DNA of 64,000 bases from Ampullaceana balthica (lineage: Eukaryota; Mollusca; Gastropoda; Lymnaeidae). Made by a program: the position numbers and the translations under genes. The stretch spans positions 1,269,501 to 1,333,500 of the forward strand of contig CALYLW010000011.1 in NCBI GenBank assembly GCA_944989445.1, read 5' to 3'. Each line of letters starts with the position of its first letter. Position 1 is the stretch's first letter. This document shows, one piece after another, positions 22,504 through 35,737 of the stretch. The notes beneath the pieces were generated by a model, which saw only the letters and a list, made by a program, of their open reading frames with translations, was not told the origin of the DNA and searched no databases.

Positions 22504-23426
22504 ACGTTATAAAATAGGATCATGGCAACAGAGACGTGCTCATATTTATATAATAAATAGATATACTTGTGGCTTAATAAACATATAATAAAATTCTTCA
22601 ATAAATAGGTTGAGATACAAATGTAGGATATATAAACATGACGAGTTGTAAAAAAAAAGAAGCTCTACGACATTAGGTATTCACCAGAGAAAGTTCTTGT
22701 CGTCTTATAGTGGAATTTATTAATATAACATGGTATCCTGTTGGAGAAATCCTACGTCAATTTGAACTTGGCTTAATTAAAGAATTAGGCAAGAGAGAAA
22801 ATCGTTTACAGCCGCTGTTCAGTTTATACTGCGCGGTAACTCAGCTATTTGACCTACACCGCGCAGCAGTTATGCACTACAGCGCAGTAAATTTTGATAA
22901 TAATAATCTATGTGTACTTGTGGGATGTAAAATGTGGCACAGAAGAACTGAATGTAGTACGAATTTCCAAAATATTTTGTTTTAATTTTTGCACACAATC
23001 CAACGAACTTTAGAGAAAACATTGTTTACAACTTCATTATACCAACATTTTGAAAGTAATTTTATACTGATATATTTATCCAGAGAAACGCCGTGTTACG
23101 AAAATGTTCACTAAAACTAGTAACACGATGAATTTAGTTCCATTGAGAAATGACAAACCCCTTAGAATTAATAAATTGGATTACATGGTTAACTAATAAA
23201 TGAAGCCATACATCTGTTGGTAAAAAAAAATCCTTGTGTGTGGTGGTGGTGGTGTTTACTAATGGGGACCAATTTTTGTGAGGGGTCTATTATATATTTT
23301 GAATAATTTCCGATGATATGCCGGGGGGGGGGCGGCTGTGAAATTGTCTAAATATCTGACGTCATTAGGTCGTTGGTATCAATGTAGTGACTATATTAAA
23401 AAAATATTTAAAAACCCTTAAAAAAT
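22504..23426. other. Unannotated DNA flanking the hAT relic
   Basis: The open frame 22710-22985 encodes nothing recognisable. 22849-22905 matches 2095-2133 in inverted orientation and so is repeat-derived. Confidence 0.4.
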
Positions 23427-24388
23427 AACAAGTTTTTGACTATAAATCCTTTATGTACGAGAAGTAACTAAAAGAATGTTCATTATAATACGCAGCGCCA
23501 GACCATCCAGAAATACAAAATTGCAGTTGTGTCGTAAAACATGTTTAATATAATGCGCACCGATCATGAATATGTTTATAAAAAGAGCTGTCAATAAAAT
23601 ACGCACCTTATTGCGCGACAGAAAGGTTGTTCAATATAATAGCACCGCGACGCTCTATCTCAAAAAATAGCATGATACATAGGAATAAATAAAATAATCT
23701 AAAAAATCAATAATTTAATTACGGTACATGCGATCGATCTGAAATTGTGATACATTGTTTTTATCATCGGTACGAAACTGCCTGCAAAATTTCAGCTCGC
23801 TATCTTGCGAGCAAGTGGGTTAAAAATCGATCAAAAGTTTTGGCGACAAGCAAGCAGTCAGGTCGGTCGCGCCGCAGACACCACGAGTTAATATAAAGGA
23901 TTTAAAAACGTAAAAAACCTAGTTTTTGACTATAAATCCTTTATGTACGAGAAGTAACTAAAATAATGTTCATTATAATACGCAGCGCAAGACCATCCAA
24001 GAATACAAAATTGCAGTTGTGTCGTAAAACGTGTTTAATATAATGCGCACCGATCAGGAATATGTTTATAAAAAGTGTTGTCAATAAAATACGCACCTTA
24101 TTGCGCGACAGAAAGGTTGTTCAATATAATACGCACCGCGACGCTCTATCTCAAAAAATAGCATGATACATAGGAATAAATAAAATAATCTAAAAAATCA
24201 ATAATTTAATTACGGTACATGCGATCGATCTGAAATTTTGATACATTGTTTTTATCATCGGTACGAAAACTGCCTGCAAAATTTCAGCTCGCTAGCTTGC
24301 GAGCAAGTGGGTTAAAAATTGATCCAAAAGTTTTGGCGACAAGCAAGGGCGCAAGCAGACACCACGAGTTAATATAAAGGATTTAAAA
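23427..24388 (-). repeat. Two tandem copies of family B, inverted
   Basis: Two head-to-tail copies (about 23427-23905 and 23906-24388) run antisense to the copy at 1471-1945. Each begins with the complement of the AAAAACTTG tail and ends at ACGAGTTAATATAAAGGATT. The two copies are very similar, so the duplication is recent compared with other copies. Confidence 0.9.
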
Positions 24389-24624
24389 ATACACTGAAGA
24401 AGAATCGGTAAGATATATTTTAGAGATGTAAATATGTTTAATAAGGAAATGTTGTTATGGCAACCATCAATACAATTTTTTCCCACGGGTGGGGTAAAAT
24501 AAATTGAATAGCAAAAGCTTAATTGTAAATTGTAAATAATTTTATTTGACTATTTGGGATTTCAGGCCAGAGTATTGTCATAATAGATTAATTGAACGTC
24601 ATAGTTAGATGAATATTCTTTTTT

Positions 24625-24735
24625 CAGCGATGCGTTAAACTTAACCCAACATTCCATGTCAGCGATGAGTTAACTTACTTCAACATTTTTTGTCAGCGAT
24701 GGGTTAACACAGCCCAACATTCTCCGTCAGCGACT
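24625..24735. repeat. Degenerate tandem repeat around GTCAGCGATG
   Basis: Four loosely spaced copies of CAGCGATGNGTTAA followed by CCAACATTC-type sequence, roughly 37 bp apart. Confidence 0.65.
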
Positions 24736-24739
24736 GGTT

Positions 24740-27700
24740 ACGACAACTTATACCCCCCTCCCCTCCTGATGCACCGGATATGACAGGCCTGATCGTGTAA
24801 GCGTGTCAGCAGCATCAGCGCGTTCTAAATCCGTTGTCAAATTAACCCCTATCGCCAGTTTATGACCGGTGACCCGATTTGCTCATCAACACTGCGATTT
24901 ACCTCACCATGTAGACACGACTTACCGCCCTTGATCGGAAGTGATGACAGTTCTCGTCGCTGGTAACGTTCGTGGGTACGCTCCTCTTGTTGCCGTGACA
25001 ACAGATCTATAGCTTGAACGCTAAGGAGGTCTAGCAGTTACAGCTCCTCCATCTCTCAGCACCTCATAGAGTAAATGTGGTGTGGTTAGTGAGCTGGGTT
25101 AAAGCAATCGACCAATTAAAACAACAACCTAGGCTTTGGATGAAAATGACTGGAATAAAACGGATTTATTTTTACTTTAATGACATAAACATCCGTTTGT
25201 TTTGTTTTTTTTTGTTTTTTTTTAAATGTTAATATTTAGCTCTTAGTCCACGGGCCAAAATGACTTAGTGTCTGTGTGTCTCCGAATGCTGTTTTGGTTT
25301 AAGACGCTAAATTTATCATCTGATATAAGAGGCCTAATTCACAGACACTTGTTGAACTATTACAACTCAGCGATAGAAACAACTATACAAATACCATCTA
25401 TGTTGGCCAGCTTTTTACTGACGAATTCTGGCTCAAATTTTGCCTGTAACTTGATAATGGTTTTATTATTTTATTTTACAGATCGTAAAAATCTAATCAC
25501 CCTTGAACTGCACTTGAGCAGTATGCATCTGAAAAGTAAATGATAATCTCATAGTCATCATGAAAAAGTCACTTGACCTCTTTGGATTGATGATTATTTA
25601 GTTCTTATTTAAGAGTGAAGCCTATATGGCAAGCAGCTGCGCGCTATTATTATTATTTTTATTGAAAGCCTTTAGCCCGCTTAACCTTTTAAGTCAATGA
25701 CGTAATCGTGAAATAATAAGTTTGATAAGTTTTCAGCGTTCTGTACCCAACAGTCTCAGTAGCTTTGACAGATCGGTTCAAACAAAGCATTCCACCAACA
25801 AAAAGAATAACAAATGCGTTAAAACATTTTCAGTGCTTTGTAATTTTTAAAAATTCTACTTCAATCATTCATGACCATGAAACCCATATCTTCAAGGGAA
25901 ATGAATTATCATTTGCGATTGAAATACTGAGTTGTTACTATAGCATTATCTCTCTCGTCGCCATATTATATATCATATCATATTAAATATGCACGTCTAC
26001 TCCCAAAACGTTTCAAAAATATATTTGTTAAATTATTACAACATAATTGTTTGGCGTTACTTTTTATTTAATTTATTTTTGAAGACATTTTGTTGTTAAG
26101 TAAAAAAAATAATTAAAATAATTAGAAAATATTTTTAAAATTTAATTATCTTTATCTTTATTATTTTTTATTTTAAAATTTATATATTTTGTTTTACAGT
26201 TACGAAATAATTTAATTTTTTTGGAGACCAAATTGTAAGTGTGTTCTGCAGTAACGATAACGTTGTTAAGTGCTTTTACTTAAACTGATTTCTTTGTCTT
26301 CATTAAGGGTTAAAAACTTTCTGACGCGTGTTTTACCTTGTCATAGAAAGTGATTCTCAACATAAGACATATCTCTTTTTGCAGCGAGAAATATGAAAAA
26401 TGACCAAGACTTTCTTAGCTAACAATTATAATTAAAATTACAAAATAAGGAGGGCGGTGAAGATTTTACGGTGTCAAAATCTAATGGTTTATGGTGAGAA
26501 AATGAAATTGTCAAAAACTAAATACACTTATGGCATACAGCACCAAGACACCAAACTAAAGAGTTTTTAGTAATAAATTACTTGCGTGGAATATTCGATA
26601 ATCTCAAGCAACATTTCTAATCTACAAGTAATTTTTAGTTTTAAGACATTTGCTGTTGAGGGTATTATAAACAGACGGCTGCTACAGTTTCTAATCTTGA
26701 TTTAACCACGAGTTGCCTTGAAAATATTGGATTTCATTTTAAATGACAAAATAACAGGATCCCAAGTCACGCAATATTCTTTAATATTTTGTCAAGTAAT
26801 TTTTGCATAAATTTGTTATTGTTGACGAATTCTGTTATAAATGCTTTGACATAAAATGGAACAACAAGGGGAAAAAATCGAAACTTAACAGATGTTAAAT
26901 CTTCTTTTTAGAATTGACTAATGCAAAATATTTTTAAAATGTATAATGGGGGACCACAACCACGAAGAGGCAATTTTTATATTCAGTTTTTTTTTGTTGC
27001 TGTTTTTTGTTTGTTTGAATGCAATGAGAACATTTTTCGTCGGGGCCGAATATAAAACGGGATCCTTCCCTTTAAAATTTGCTTGTTTACGTTCATTTAC
27101 AGGAGTTCTATAATTTTGGCCCCTCGAGTAAGTTTACCGAATCCAGACATTTCATATTCCATGGTTATGACATAAGTATCAGCCTGTCGTGGAAAGCTCG
27201 CCTTGGATTACACGCTCCGGAGGTCTCCTCGCTTTCTCTGGTTCTGTTTACACGCTAACCTGGTCTGTAAGTGGCTCTCTCCGAGTTAAGTGGCTTTCTG
27301 CTCGGGTCTGTGTCTCCCTAGCAGACAAGTGATCCGTCCATCAGTCGCGACAAGTTCAACAGCTCCCCGAGAGTTTTTCATTGTTCACCATAACTCGAGA
27401 CGCCCGCCGTGGGTGTCAACTTAAACCGAGTTTCAATTAGAAATTAAAGGGGGAGCAGAGTTTTTAGTTTATAGCCCCCCCCTCCACGCCCCGGGTCGGC
27501 AACCCACCACCAGTTTCAGCTTTTCCTGGCGAAACGTCAAAAATGACTTCTGTCTAAACAGCACAATGTAAAAAAAAAGTTAAAATTCATAATTGACGAA
27601 AATGGAATTTAATTTTTTATCATTAGTTCGGTTCAGAGAAAGAAAAGAAGAATAAAAAAATAACTGAAAATATTTACAAATAACCAGTGTTCTCTACAAT

Positions 27701-28445
27701 TCTGTAGGTTAGGAGGGGTGGAGGGGAAGAAGGAAAAACAAGATATTAAATTATTTTTAAAAAAAATTATAAACTAACATTTCGAAAATAAAAATACTTT
27801 AAACACAGCATTATTTAAGCTACATGCTATTACTTTAAAGAGTTTGTGATGATGTCGTTGACTTTAATGTCATTAGATTGAGGATCATTGGCTTTATACC
27901 ATTTTGACACGAGGATTTACAATCCGTTTATTTTATTAGGTTTTAAAATATAATTTCATTGATATCAGTGGCGAAAAAAATGCGTTAACGGTAAAGAAAG
28001 AAACCTCTTCACCCTAAAGCAGTTGAATTTTAACTGCCAAAAAAATACATAAATAAATTTAGAAGTTTATCAGAAATTCGCTACTCTCCCCAAAATCGCT
28101 TTACTGTGACACCGATGGATTTTACTGGTCCTAGATACACGGATGTCATTGTATAATAGATACACAACACAGGCCGTTCACAGTCAGCCATAATATTAAG
28201 TCTGACTTTAACGAGTCTTGAGTAAGTAACCAGATCGGTCATGTACATGTGTACTCAAATACTCAAATACATGCCATTAGTTTGTAAACACAGGGTATAA
28301 CACATGGTTACATACAATATGTGGGTCTATTAGCGTGACAATCTTAAAGACCTCTCAGACATTAGACATATTCTTTGGGATTTTACACGCTTTTATTTAA
28401 CTCACACTGTTTGTATGTTGTATTTTCCATCCATCCATCCTTCCT
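24740..28445. other. Unannotated 3.7 kb, mostly AT-rich, with GC islands
   Basis: Two GC-richer non-repetitive islands (about 24760-25050 and 27150-27420) stand out from AT-rich surroundings. Neither gives a recognisable translation. Small frames at 25268-25543 and 25765-25986 are not supported as genes. Confidence 0.35.
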
Positions 28446-28449
28446 TCTG

Positions 28450-28815
28450 TCAAATCTTGTAACGTAAAATTAAACCACTTCTGATGGTCCTAGAGATCTC
28501 AAAATTTTACCACAGATAGATCTTGGTTGACAATGCATTGTATCAAATTTCAGATCGATCGAATGTACCGTAACAAAATTAATCAATTTTTAGTTTATCT
28601 CTATTTAGAATTTTTAGTCGTCTGCTAGAGTTAACCTCAACGGCTCACTGGTTTCACTCCAGCCCTCGATTACCAAATTCACGTGTTTTACATCAAGAGG
28701 AGTTCAGCGCGTTTCAGTCTGTAAATGTTTGTCGCGCGATGAACATTAACAATACTTTTAGTTCTGTCTCTTATATAAGGGATTTAAAGTCTAAAACTTT
28801 GTCTTTAAGGGTTGT
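28450..28815 (+). repeat. Family A, diverged subtype
   Basis: Contains AATTTCAGATCGATCGAATG and ends TATATAAGGGATTTAAAGTC with the AAAACTTTG tail. Its left part (GTGGTTTAATTTTACG complement, AGATAGATCTTGG) matches the inverted fragment at 20440-20620. Confidence 0.8.
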
Positions 28816-29179
28816 TTAATTACCACTATCACATTTAAGTTATTGACCCTGAACTTTAATTGATAAGGTCGAAAAATCGATTTAAAAATTTGATACTAAA
28901 AAGAAGAAAATAAAATATTTAAAAAATCTTTTTTTAATGACACGCTTTTATTTACATATAGAAAGTGCACTAAAAAGAAGAAAATAAAAATGTTCTATGA
29001 TAACAGGTGAAATCCGTGAACCTATCCACTGCACATAAACGCGTGGGGCCCTCATCACAACTTGCTATCATGTACAAGGCTGTAAATACAAATTTGTATC
29101 AATATTAATAAATATTAAAAGTTTCACAACTTTGATCATATAGCCTTTTATTATATAAGGAAAGGATGACATCTCCTCT

Positions 29180-29533
29180 CCTATATAATAAAAGGCAAGT
29201 TTCTGTCCGTTCTGTCCGGTCATCTATAGCGATTGTTTCCTCAAACACATATGACTCTTACAGCCAATCACATTGAACACGTTTACGTGGACGTTCAAAA
29301 CGAGTTATTTTTGGGGCAGTATTTCTTCCAAGACTTTATTTTGAGTTATGCACGTTGGGATTTATAGTCAAAAGCTCTGTTTTTTTACGAGTTATTTATT
29401 TTAACTATAATGAATAGTATTTTGACGTGATGCACGACATGTATGTCGGTCGAAACGGCTGTTGGAGGGGAGTTACAACATGCCACCGAACGGTGGCGGA
29501 ACGTCCTTGGACGGGCTTTGTTGCTCGCACGTT
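29180..29533 (-). repeat. Interspersed repeat family C with strong hairpin
   Basis: Begins CTATATAATAAAAGGCAAG and ends at GACGGGCTTTGTTGCTCG. Near that end is the near-perfect palindrome GCCACCGAACGGTGGC (29482-29497). Other copies, inverted to this one, are at 35059-35371, 35373-35737 and 37591-37928. Confidence 0.88.
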
Positions 29534-31722
29534 TATAAAGGCTTAGGCCATATTGAATGCTCCAGTAAGCGTTCGTACAATCGATCTATCGATCTATGAG
29601 GAATGCATTTAAAGAATGAATTATTTATTTTATAATTATAGTTGTGTAAACTTCTGATGGATAAATTGTTTAAAGTTTAAAAATATATCGTCAACATTTT
29701 CAGTCAGTTCTAATCCCGATGTGTAGTTCCCATGGATTTCTCAGAATCCTGTTGTGTAGTCCCAACAGTCGTGACGGCTCACCTATCACTTGAGACTCAG
29801 CCATGGTGAAAATGTTTATACCTTGACACTGCAATTCCCGGTAAAGGGGCATCCATTAAAGCATTGACTAAAATTGATAGCTTGCAGTCTGCATGCTATA
29901 CATTGCTCCCACCACTGCCCACCACCACCACTACCACCAGCCCCCCCCCCGGGCCACAAACCTACAGGAGATCGCACCGACTTTGAAGTGGCTCCTACTC
30001 CTAGCAACAAGCAGCGCTCGACGGATGACGGGGGAAAACGAACACCACGTGTGGTGTATTTTTGGAAAGCCGGGTGTTGGGGCGGGGTGGGGGGAGGAGG
30101 AGGAGAGAGTGTGAGTCGTGTTTGTTTTCCCTCTCAAGTCGCCCGTCACGTGAGTGATACGGCGCTAGGAGCCCTTTCATATTGTACACACACACCACAG
30201 CTAAGTATCCCGATGGTCGTCCATTTGTTGACTATTAGGACATGAAAACAGACCGCCAATTAGGCTTGGTTTGGTAAATAAAGGCGGGAGATGGAAGTAA
30301 CAGACAACGTCTTGATGTGTTGTGAATTAACCTTTTGGAGATGCAAAGTAAATTACGAGTGTGGGTTTAGGGTCATGCTTTGGTTTAATATTGGGGACAA
30401 GTTTGGATTAGTGTTAGACTTGGTGAAGCAAAAACGGTTTTGATAGTCGAAGTGGACGAATTGACCTGCTGTTATTGAGTGCGAGGTTGACCTGTGTGCT
30501 GATAGGCTTCAGTCTGGGGACTCAAAAATTCAAATAAGAAAAGGGGCTCCTCCACCCCCTATTATATAATGCTCATAATATAAATCTACGTTACAAATAT
30601 AATATACACATTATTCATTTGGCCGCTGTAAATAAGCTAATGAGCTTCTATAATCGAACCCTTTATTAAAACTTCTCTCAGAGAAAGTAGGTATCGATAC
30701 CCCCACGAACAGAGAATATGTCTACAGCCAAACAACGTCGGCGCCAGAAACTGTTCTCTGTACACCGGAAAAGAGCCGAATATTTCAATTGTTAAAATGG
30801 CACCTCTTTCATGAATTATTGTTATTACATATATAAAGAACATGTGGTTAAACAAATGACAGCACATTTCGGCAATTCATATTTTCGAGTAATTCATTAT
30901 CGACTTTTATCAAGTCCAGTCAGCTGGTATTGTTAGGGCCTACCGAGGGAATTTTTACGTGTTTTTATAACAAACAATTTTAATTAATTTAAATTCGTCT
31001 TTATTTTTAATTACTTTAGCAAAATATATACAGGTAATTTCTTCACATTGTAAACAAGAACGAGAATATTTTGATGCGTTTGGAGCAAGTAAAGTAACAC
31101 TCTGGCTATAGATATGGAGAACAGAATTGTCCAAGGGATAAACTCTTAAAAACGCAACGAAGTGCGTCTGATCTTTATGCTTGAGACAAAATCACTTCAA
31201 GATCAAAGTTTAGAATTAAATCATTTATTCTTACTCTGCATGCACTGTAAAACAAATTTAGGAATAAGAACTTAATTTTACGATGTGTTGTTGTTTTTTT
31301 TCCTTTCTTTTTTTTTCTTGCCAATCTAAAAATAATCTCAGTCATATTTTGAGTTGTTGATATAGGGACAACCAAGAAATAACTGATTTACCATTACACT
31401 TCTTTACATAGTGAGAGTATTCATAAGCCTAACCCCCCCCCCTCCACGGGCCAAGTCTCAATACTTTCATACAGCACGTTATTTACGTATTAGTATTATT
31501 TCAATTGACAAAACAGTTGAGCATATTACACAACAAAATCCATTGCATATTATTTATTATATATTAAATTAATAGATTTAGCGTAGTTAACTGTGATTGA
31601 AGTTTGATTGTCATTGAAATCATCGTAACACTATAAGTTCTGTCAAACATAAACCTTATCCTTTAATTAACATTTTATAACTTAATAAATATTCCACCAT
31701 ATTTTCAATTAAAACTAACACT
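29534..31722. other. Unannotated stretch
   Basis: A GC-rich segment with C-runs and G-runs (29900-30150) supports several overlapping frames on both strands, none recognisable. The rest is AT-rich without identified features. Confidence 0.35.
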
Positions 31723-31862
31723 AGGCCACATTCCACTAAAACCATGCCACCTTCCACTATCTCCATGTCACCCTTCACCAACACCATGCCACATTCCCCT
31801 ACCACTATGCCACCTTCCACTAACACAATGCCACCTTCCACAATCACCATACCTACCACCAC
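31723..31862. repeat. 21-bp minisatellite
   Basis: Six units of the type ATGCCACCTTCCACTAACACA, each 21 bp, with a decayed seventh. The minus-strand valine/glycine-rich frame over it is a by-product of the 3n unit length. Confidence 0.9.
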
Positions 31863-32585
31863 AAAATTATCTAATGTACCTGATCGCGCCTAGCTATTAG
31901 TCTCACCTCTGGAACACTCAGAGACCTGTAACTGTTTGGGTGCTGATTTCAGCTACAACGACAAATTCGACAATAAAATAAAGGGGTTCTTAAGAGTCCC
32001 TCTGGGGGCCCTGGGGTGGACCCTACACGCCTCTTATTGCCCCTCATGGAGACGAGCATCAACAGGTGCCGCTACTCGGCCGTATCACGCGGTCTCTCGT
32101 GCCCCTCGCGTGCGAAAGTCCCGCAGTGCATCGTGGGTAGAGACCGAGAGTGAGCTCGCTTGATGAATGATTTCTTTGATGTCTAGTTCATGGGTTGCTT
32201 ATTTTCTGCCACCGTTGTTTATGGGAGCGCAATTCGCGTCTCAAAACTGCAATACGAGTTGAATTTTGGTCTTGGTGGGAATTTCAGGATAAACCAACAG
32301 AAAATTCTTGGTGAATTATACTTTAAAAAAAAACAACAACTCGGTCTGCCACTTCGCATTTTATAAAATACAAAATACACAAACAAATTGTGTAATGAAA
32401 CAATTTTGGACCATTTTTGACCCCCCCATCCCCCCTGTCACAAACTGTCACAAATCTCGGACCCCAAAGTACGTCACACTTTACAATTTTTTTAAAATTA
32501 ACACCTAATTAAAATATTTAATTTAATACTTAAAATACACTTCACTATTAAATTGTATTAAAATATAAAATTTCCACTTAAAAGT
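31863..32585. other. Unannotated; GC-rich island 31930-32165
   Basis: 31930-32165 is CpG-bearing and non-repetitive, with an open frame on the plus strand whose translation is not recognised. It includes GCATCGTGGGTAGAGACCGA. It could be a promoter-like island. Confidence 0.3.
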
Positions 32586-32830
32586 AGGGATGTACCGGAT
32601 TCAAAATTTTGAAATCCGGCTGGAGCTGAAGTGGGCCGGATTTGTGAAGTGAAATCTGGCTGGAGCCGGAATCAGATTTGTTAAAATGGCCAGATTCCGG
32701 ATTTTCCGGGGCCATTGTGATTATGAATATATATATAAATTAGGGATCTACCGGTCAGCCGGATTTATGAAGTGAAATCCTGCTGGAGCCGAAGCCGGAT
32801 TTTTAAAAGTACATAATAAAAAGGAAACAA
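32586..32830. mobile_element. Two left ends of a TAGGGATNTACCGG element
   Basis: TAGGGATGTACCGG at 32586 and TAGGGATCTACCGG at 32741 lie in the same orientation. Each is followed by GGCTGGAGC and CCGGATTTNTGAAGTGAAAT. The terminus resembles that of the hAT element at 56271 (TAGGGATCAACCGG). No right ends or target duplications were found; these may be nested or tandem relics. Confidence 0.5.
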
Positions 32831-34280
32831 AAAAATTTGACTAAAAAAAGACTAGATTGACAAATTATGTGACCAACTCTTGTGCTATATTTAATCTGTT
32901 TATTATGGTCCTATGAATTATATTTCATTCAAAAATATTCACTGGACATCATCTGTGTTAATCCATAGTTACGACTGACATCAATCTTTCACAATCATCG
33001 TTTCCTGGAAGGATAATTGCAGACAGATCAACTCGTCCTCATCTAGCCACTCAACAGCCTCTGTATGTGCATTTTCTCCTCTTGCAATAACTGCCATGGC
33101 TTCTCTTTGACTTATAACAGTGATTCTCAAAGGACGGATGACGGATGCGTTTTATCTGAGTTGATTCTTGAACAGTTTGGGTGGGCAAATTCTCCTGAGC
33201 CGGAGCTCTGTGTTGTCCTGTATGTTTCTTCAACATTGTTTGTGAGGCCAAATATAAGTGACATACTTTGCAAAGTCGATCAAATAAGTATACCCCAAAA
33301 GTTAGCTCAAGATCATTGGTACTAAAATAAAATTTACGAGATATTTAAAGACTTTAAAAAAAATTGATAGAGTTTTTGCCAATCAGAGTGGAGTACGTTG
33401 GTGCTATATAAAAAGGAAGCATTCATTCATGCATTCAACTTTTACTTTTAAAGTTCATGGGTGACAATAAGATCTTAAAGGCGTATGATCGACAAAACCA
33501 AAATCTGATATAAAACATCTTTAGAAGTTTAGAATAATGGTTAAATTTCTTGACAAAAATGTTGTTGCTTGGGAAGATGACTTCTCCTTTCTTAATTATG
33601 TGACCCCTTAAATCAGTCTGTTTTGTCACTCGTCTGCTCTGAGCTGGACAAGAGCGAATGGATCACGACAGGTGTTACAAAGGGATCCTGCTCTCTGCGA
33701 CACTGCTCGTGAGAGGGGTAAACCAAGTGATCTGATTGGTCCCTGAGGACGAGCGCCGACCAACAGATCTGAAGACGATACGATGTCTTGATCTAGTTAC
33801 AATTCGCGTGCTTTGATACGATTGGTTGCACTTGAAAGCTTAGAGTAACGCTGAGCACGTGCTGTGGTCGCTCTAGTGGGGTTTAATAGTGACCCTTAAT
33901 GGCCTCTAATAAAGATAATATTCCCTTTTACGCGAAATAAATTAGGATTACTCTCAGAGCTTTGGTCGTCTTTAGCGTTCACTATTCCTTTTCCTCTTTC
34001 TTGAATTCGGTATCACTCGAAACTTAAACCTTAAGAAACATTCTATGACTCCAGCCTCTTACATTAAATAACTGTTTAAAATGTTATTATAAGGAACATG
34101 GCATAGATTGCTAATTATATAATAACTTATGGTGGCATTAAGAATAACAATAAGCATCAATAAATCATGATTATGATAATAAACATGAAAAATTGAGGTT
34201 AATATAAACGTTATAACTATTATTGTTTTATTCATGTTAATTTTGTCAATGTTCTTTTAGTATCCGGAAAGTCGAAGATG
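32831..34280. other. Unannotated stretch
   Basis: Short frames near 33051-33325 on both strands are unrecognised. A GC-richer non-repetitive segment lies at 33640-33900. Confidence 0.35.
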
Positions 34281-34932
34281 CCTGTAAACAGGGCCGGATT
34301 AAGACATCTTGGTGCCCTAGGCACAAACCCACATGGGTGCCCCTTCTGCCTCGGGCCCTCATCCTCCACTGATCGCTGGTATGTTCAATATTATGCACAC
34401 ACAAAACTAACAAAGAAAACAGTTGTTAACGCATATGTTTGTACTATTATCACTCAGATAAAACTACAATAAGGAATTTCTGTATTAAAATTAAAACATA
34501 ATTAATTTTATGATACTAATAGACAAAAATGCTGTACTATTTTTAATCTATAAGAAATTCAGAGAGAGCACACATTTAAATTTAGAGGTTCATTTTTCTA
34601 GATTTACATCTGGAAAACTTTTTGAGTACATCACCAAAGTTAATTTTGCGCAACAAGTAAGCCTCAATCATCAGCAGAGATACGAAATCAAGCCTTTATT
34701 GTTTCATTGTCGATCTACTTGGATTTTTTGAACGTTTCAACTAATAAAAAGAGCGCTTAGTGGAACAGTTCGTAATGCATTAATATTATTAATAATGGCA
34801 ATTAAGGTGATTTCGACCTTTGGAAAAGCATACTCGATGTTGTCTCCAACTATTACTTTGTATAATTCTGCATGACTAAACGTGTTGTTTTCAGATTTTG
34901 AGTAACGAAACTATCAATAAACGTTTAGTGCC

Positions 34933-35058
34933 GCCAAACAATGGAACTATCTACCATTACGCATTCCCAGTATGCCAACTGCTAAGGCCTTCAAGGCTGC
35001 ATCTAAGACATATCTCTTCAAACTGCAATTTCAAAATTATCAATTTATTATTAATTTA
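34933..35058 (+). pseudogene. LINE reverse-transcriptase C-terminal fragment
   Basis: The translation from 34933 reads AKQWNYLPLRIPSMPTAKAF then KAASKTYLFKLQF. This matches the W-N-x-LP ... F-K-x-x-x-K-x-x-LF signature found at the C-terminal end of many non-LTR retrotransposon ORF2 proteins. It is a short relic whose source LINE is not known, and it ends against the family C repeat. Confidence 0.65.
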
Positions 35059-35737
35059 ACGAGCAACAAAGCCCGTCCAAGGAGGTTCAGCCACCGTTCG
35101 GTGGCATGTTGTAACTCCCTCCAACAGCCGTCTCGACCGGCATACATGTGCATCACGTCAAAATACTATTCGTTATAGTTAAAACTTGTAAAAACAGAGT
35201 TTTTGACTATAAATAACTCCAAATAAAGTCTTGGAAGAAATACTGCACCAAAAAATATCTCGTTTTGAACGTCCGCGTAAACATGTTCAATATGATTGGC
35301 TGTAGGAGTCATATGTGATTGAGGGACCAATCGCTATCGATGGCCGGACAGAACATTGCCTTTTATTATATATACGAGCAAGAAAGCCCGTCCAAGGACG
35401 TTCCGCCACCGTCCGGTGGCATGTTGTTGTAACCAGCCCCCCCACCCCCCCCCCTCAACAGCCATCTCGACCGGCATACATGTGCATCACGTCAAAAATA
35501 CTATTCATTATAGTTAAAATAAATAACTCGTAAAAAATAGCTTTTGACTATAAATTCCAACGCGCATAACTCAAAATAAAGTCTTGGAAGAAATACTGCC
35601 CCAAAAATAACTCGTTTTGAACATCCGCGTAAACGTGTTCAATATGATTGGCTGTAGGAGTCATATGTGTTTGAGCGACCAATCGCTATAGATGACCGGA
35701 CAGAACGGACAGAAACTTGCATTTTATTATATAGGAT
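35059..35737 (+). repeat. Two tandem copies of family C
   Basis: The copies start at 35059 (ACGAGCAACAAAGCCCGTCC) and 35373 (ACGAGCAAGAAAGCCCGTCC). Each has the hairpin GCCACCGTTCGGTGGC or a close variant (35090-35105 in the first). They join head to tail at TTTTATTATATATACGAGC. They are nested in the hAT-like element. Confidence 0.9.
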
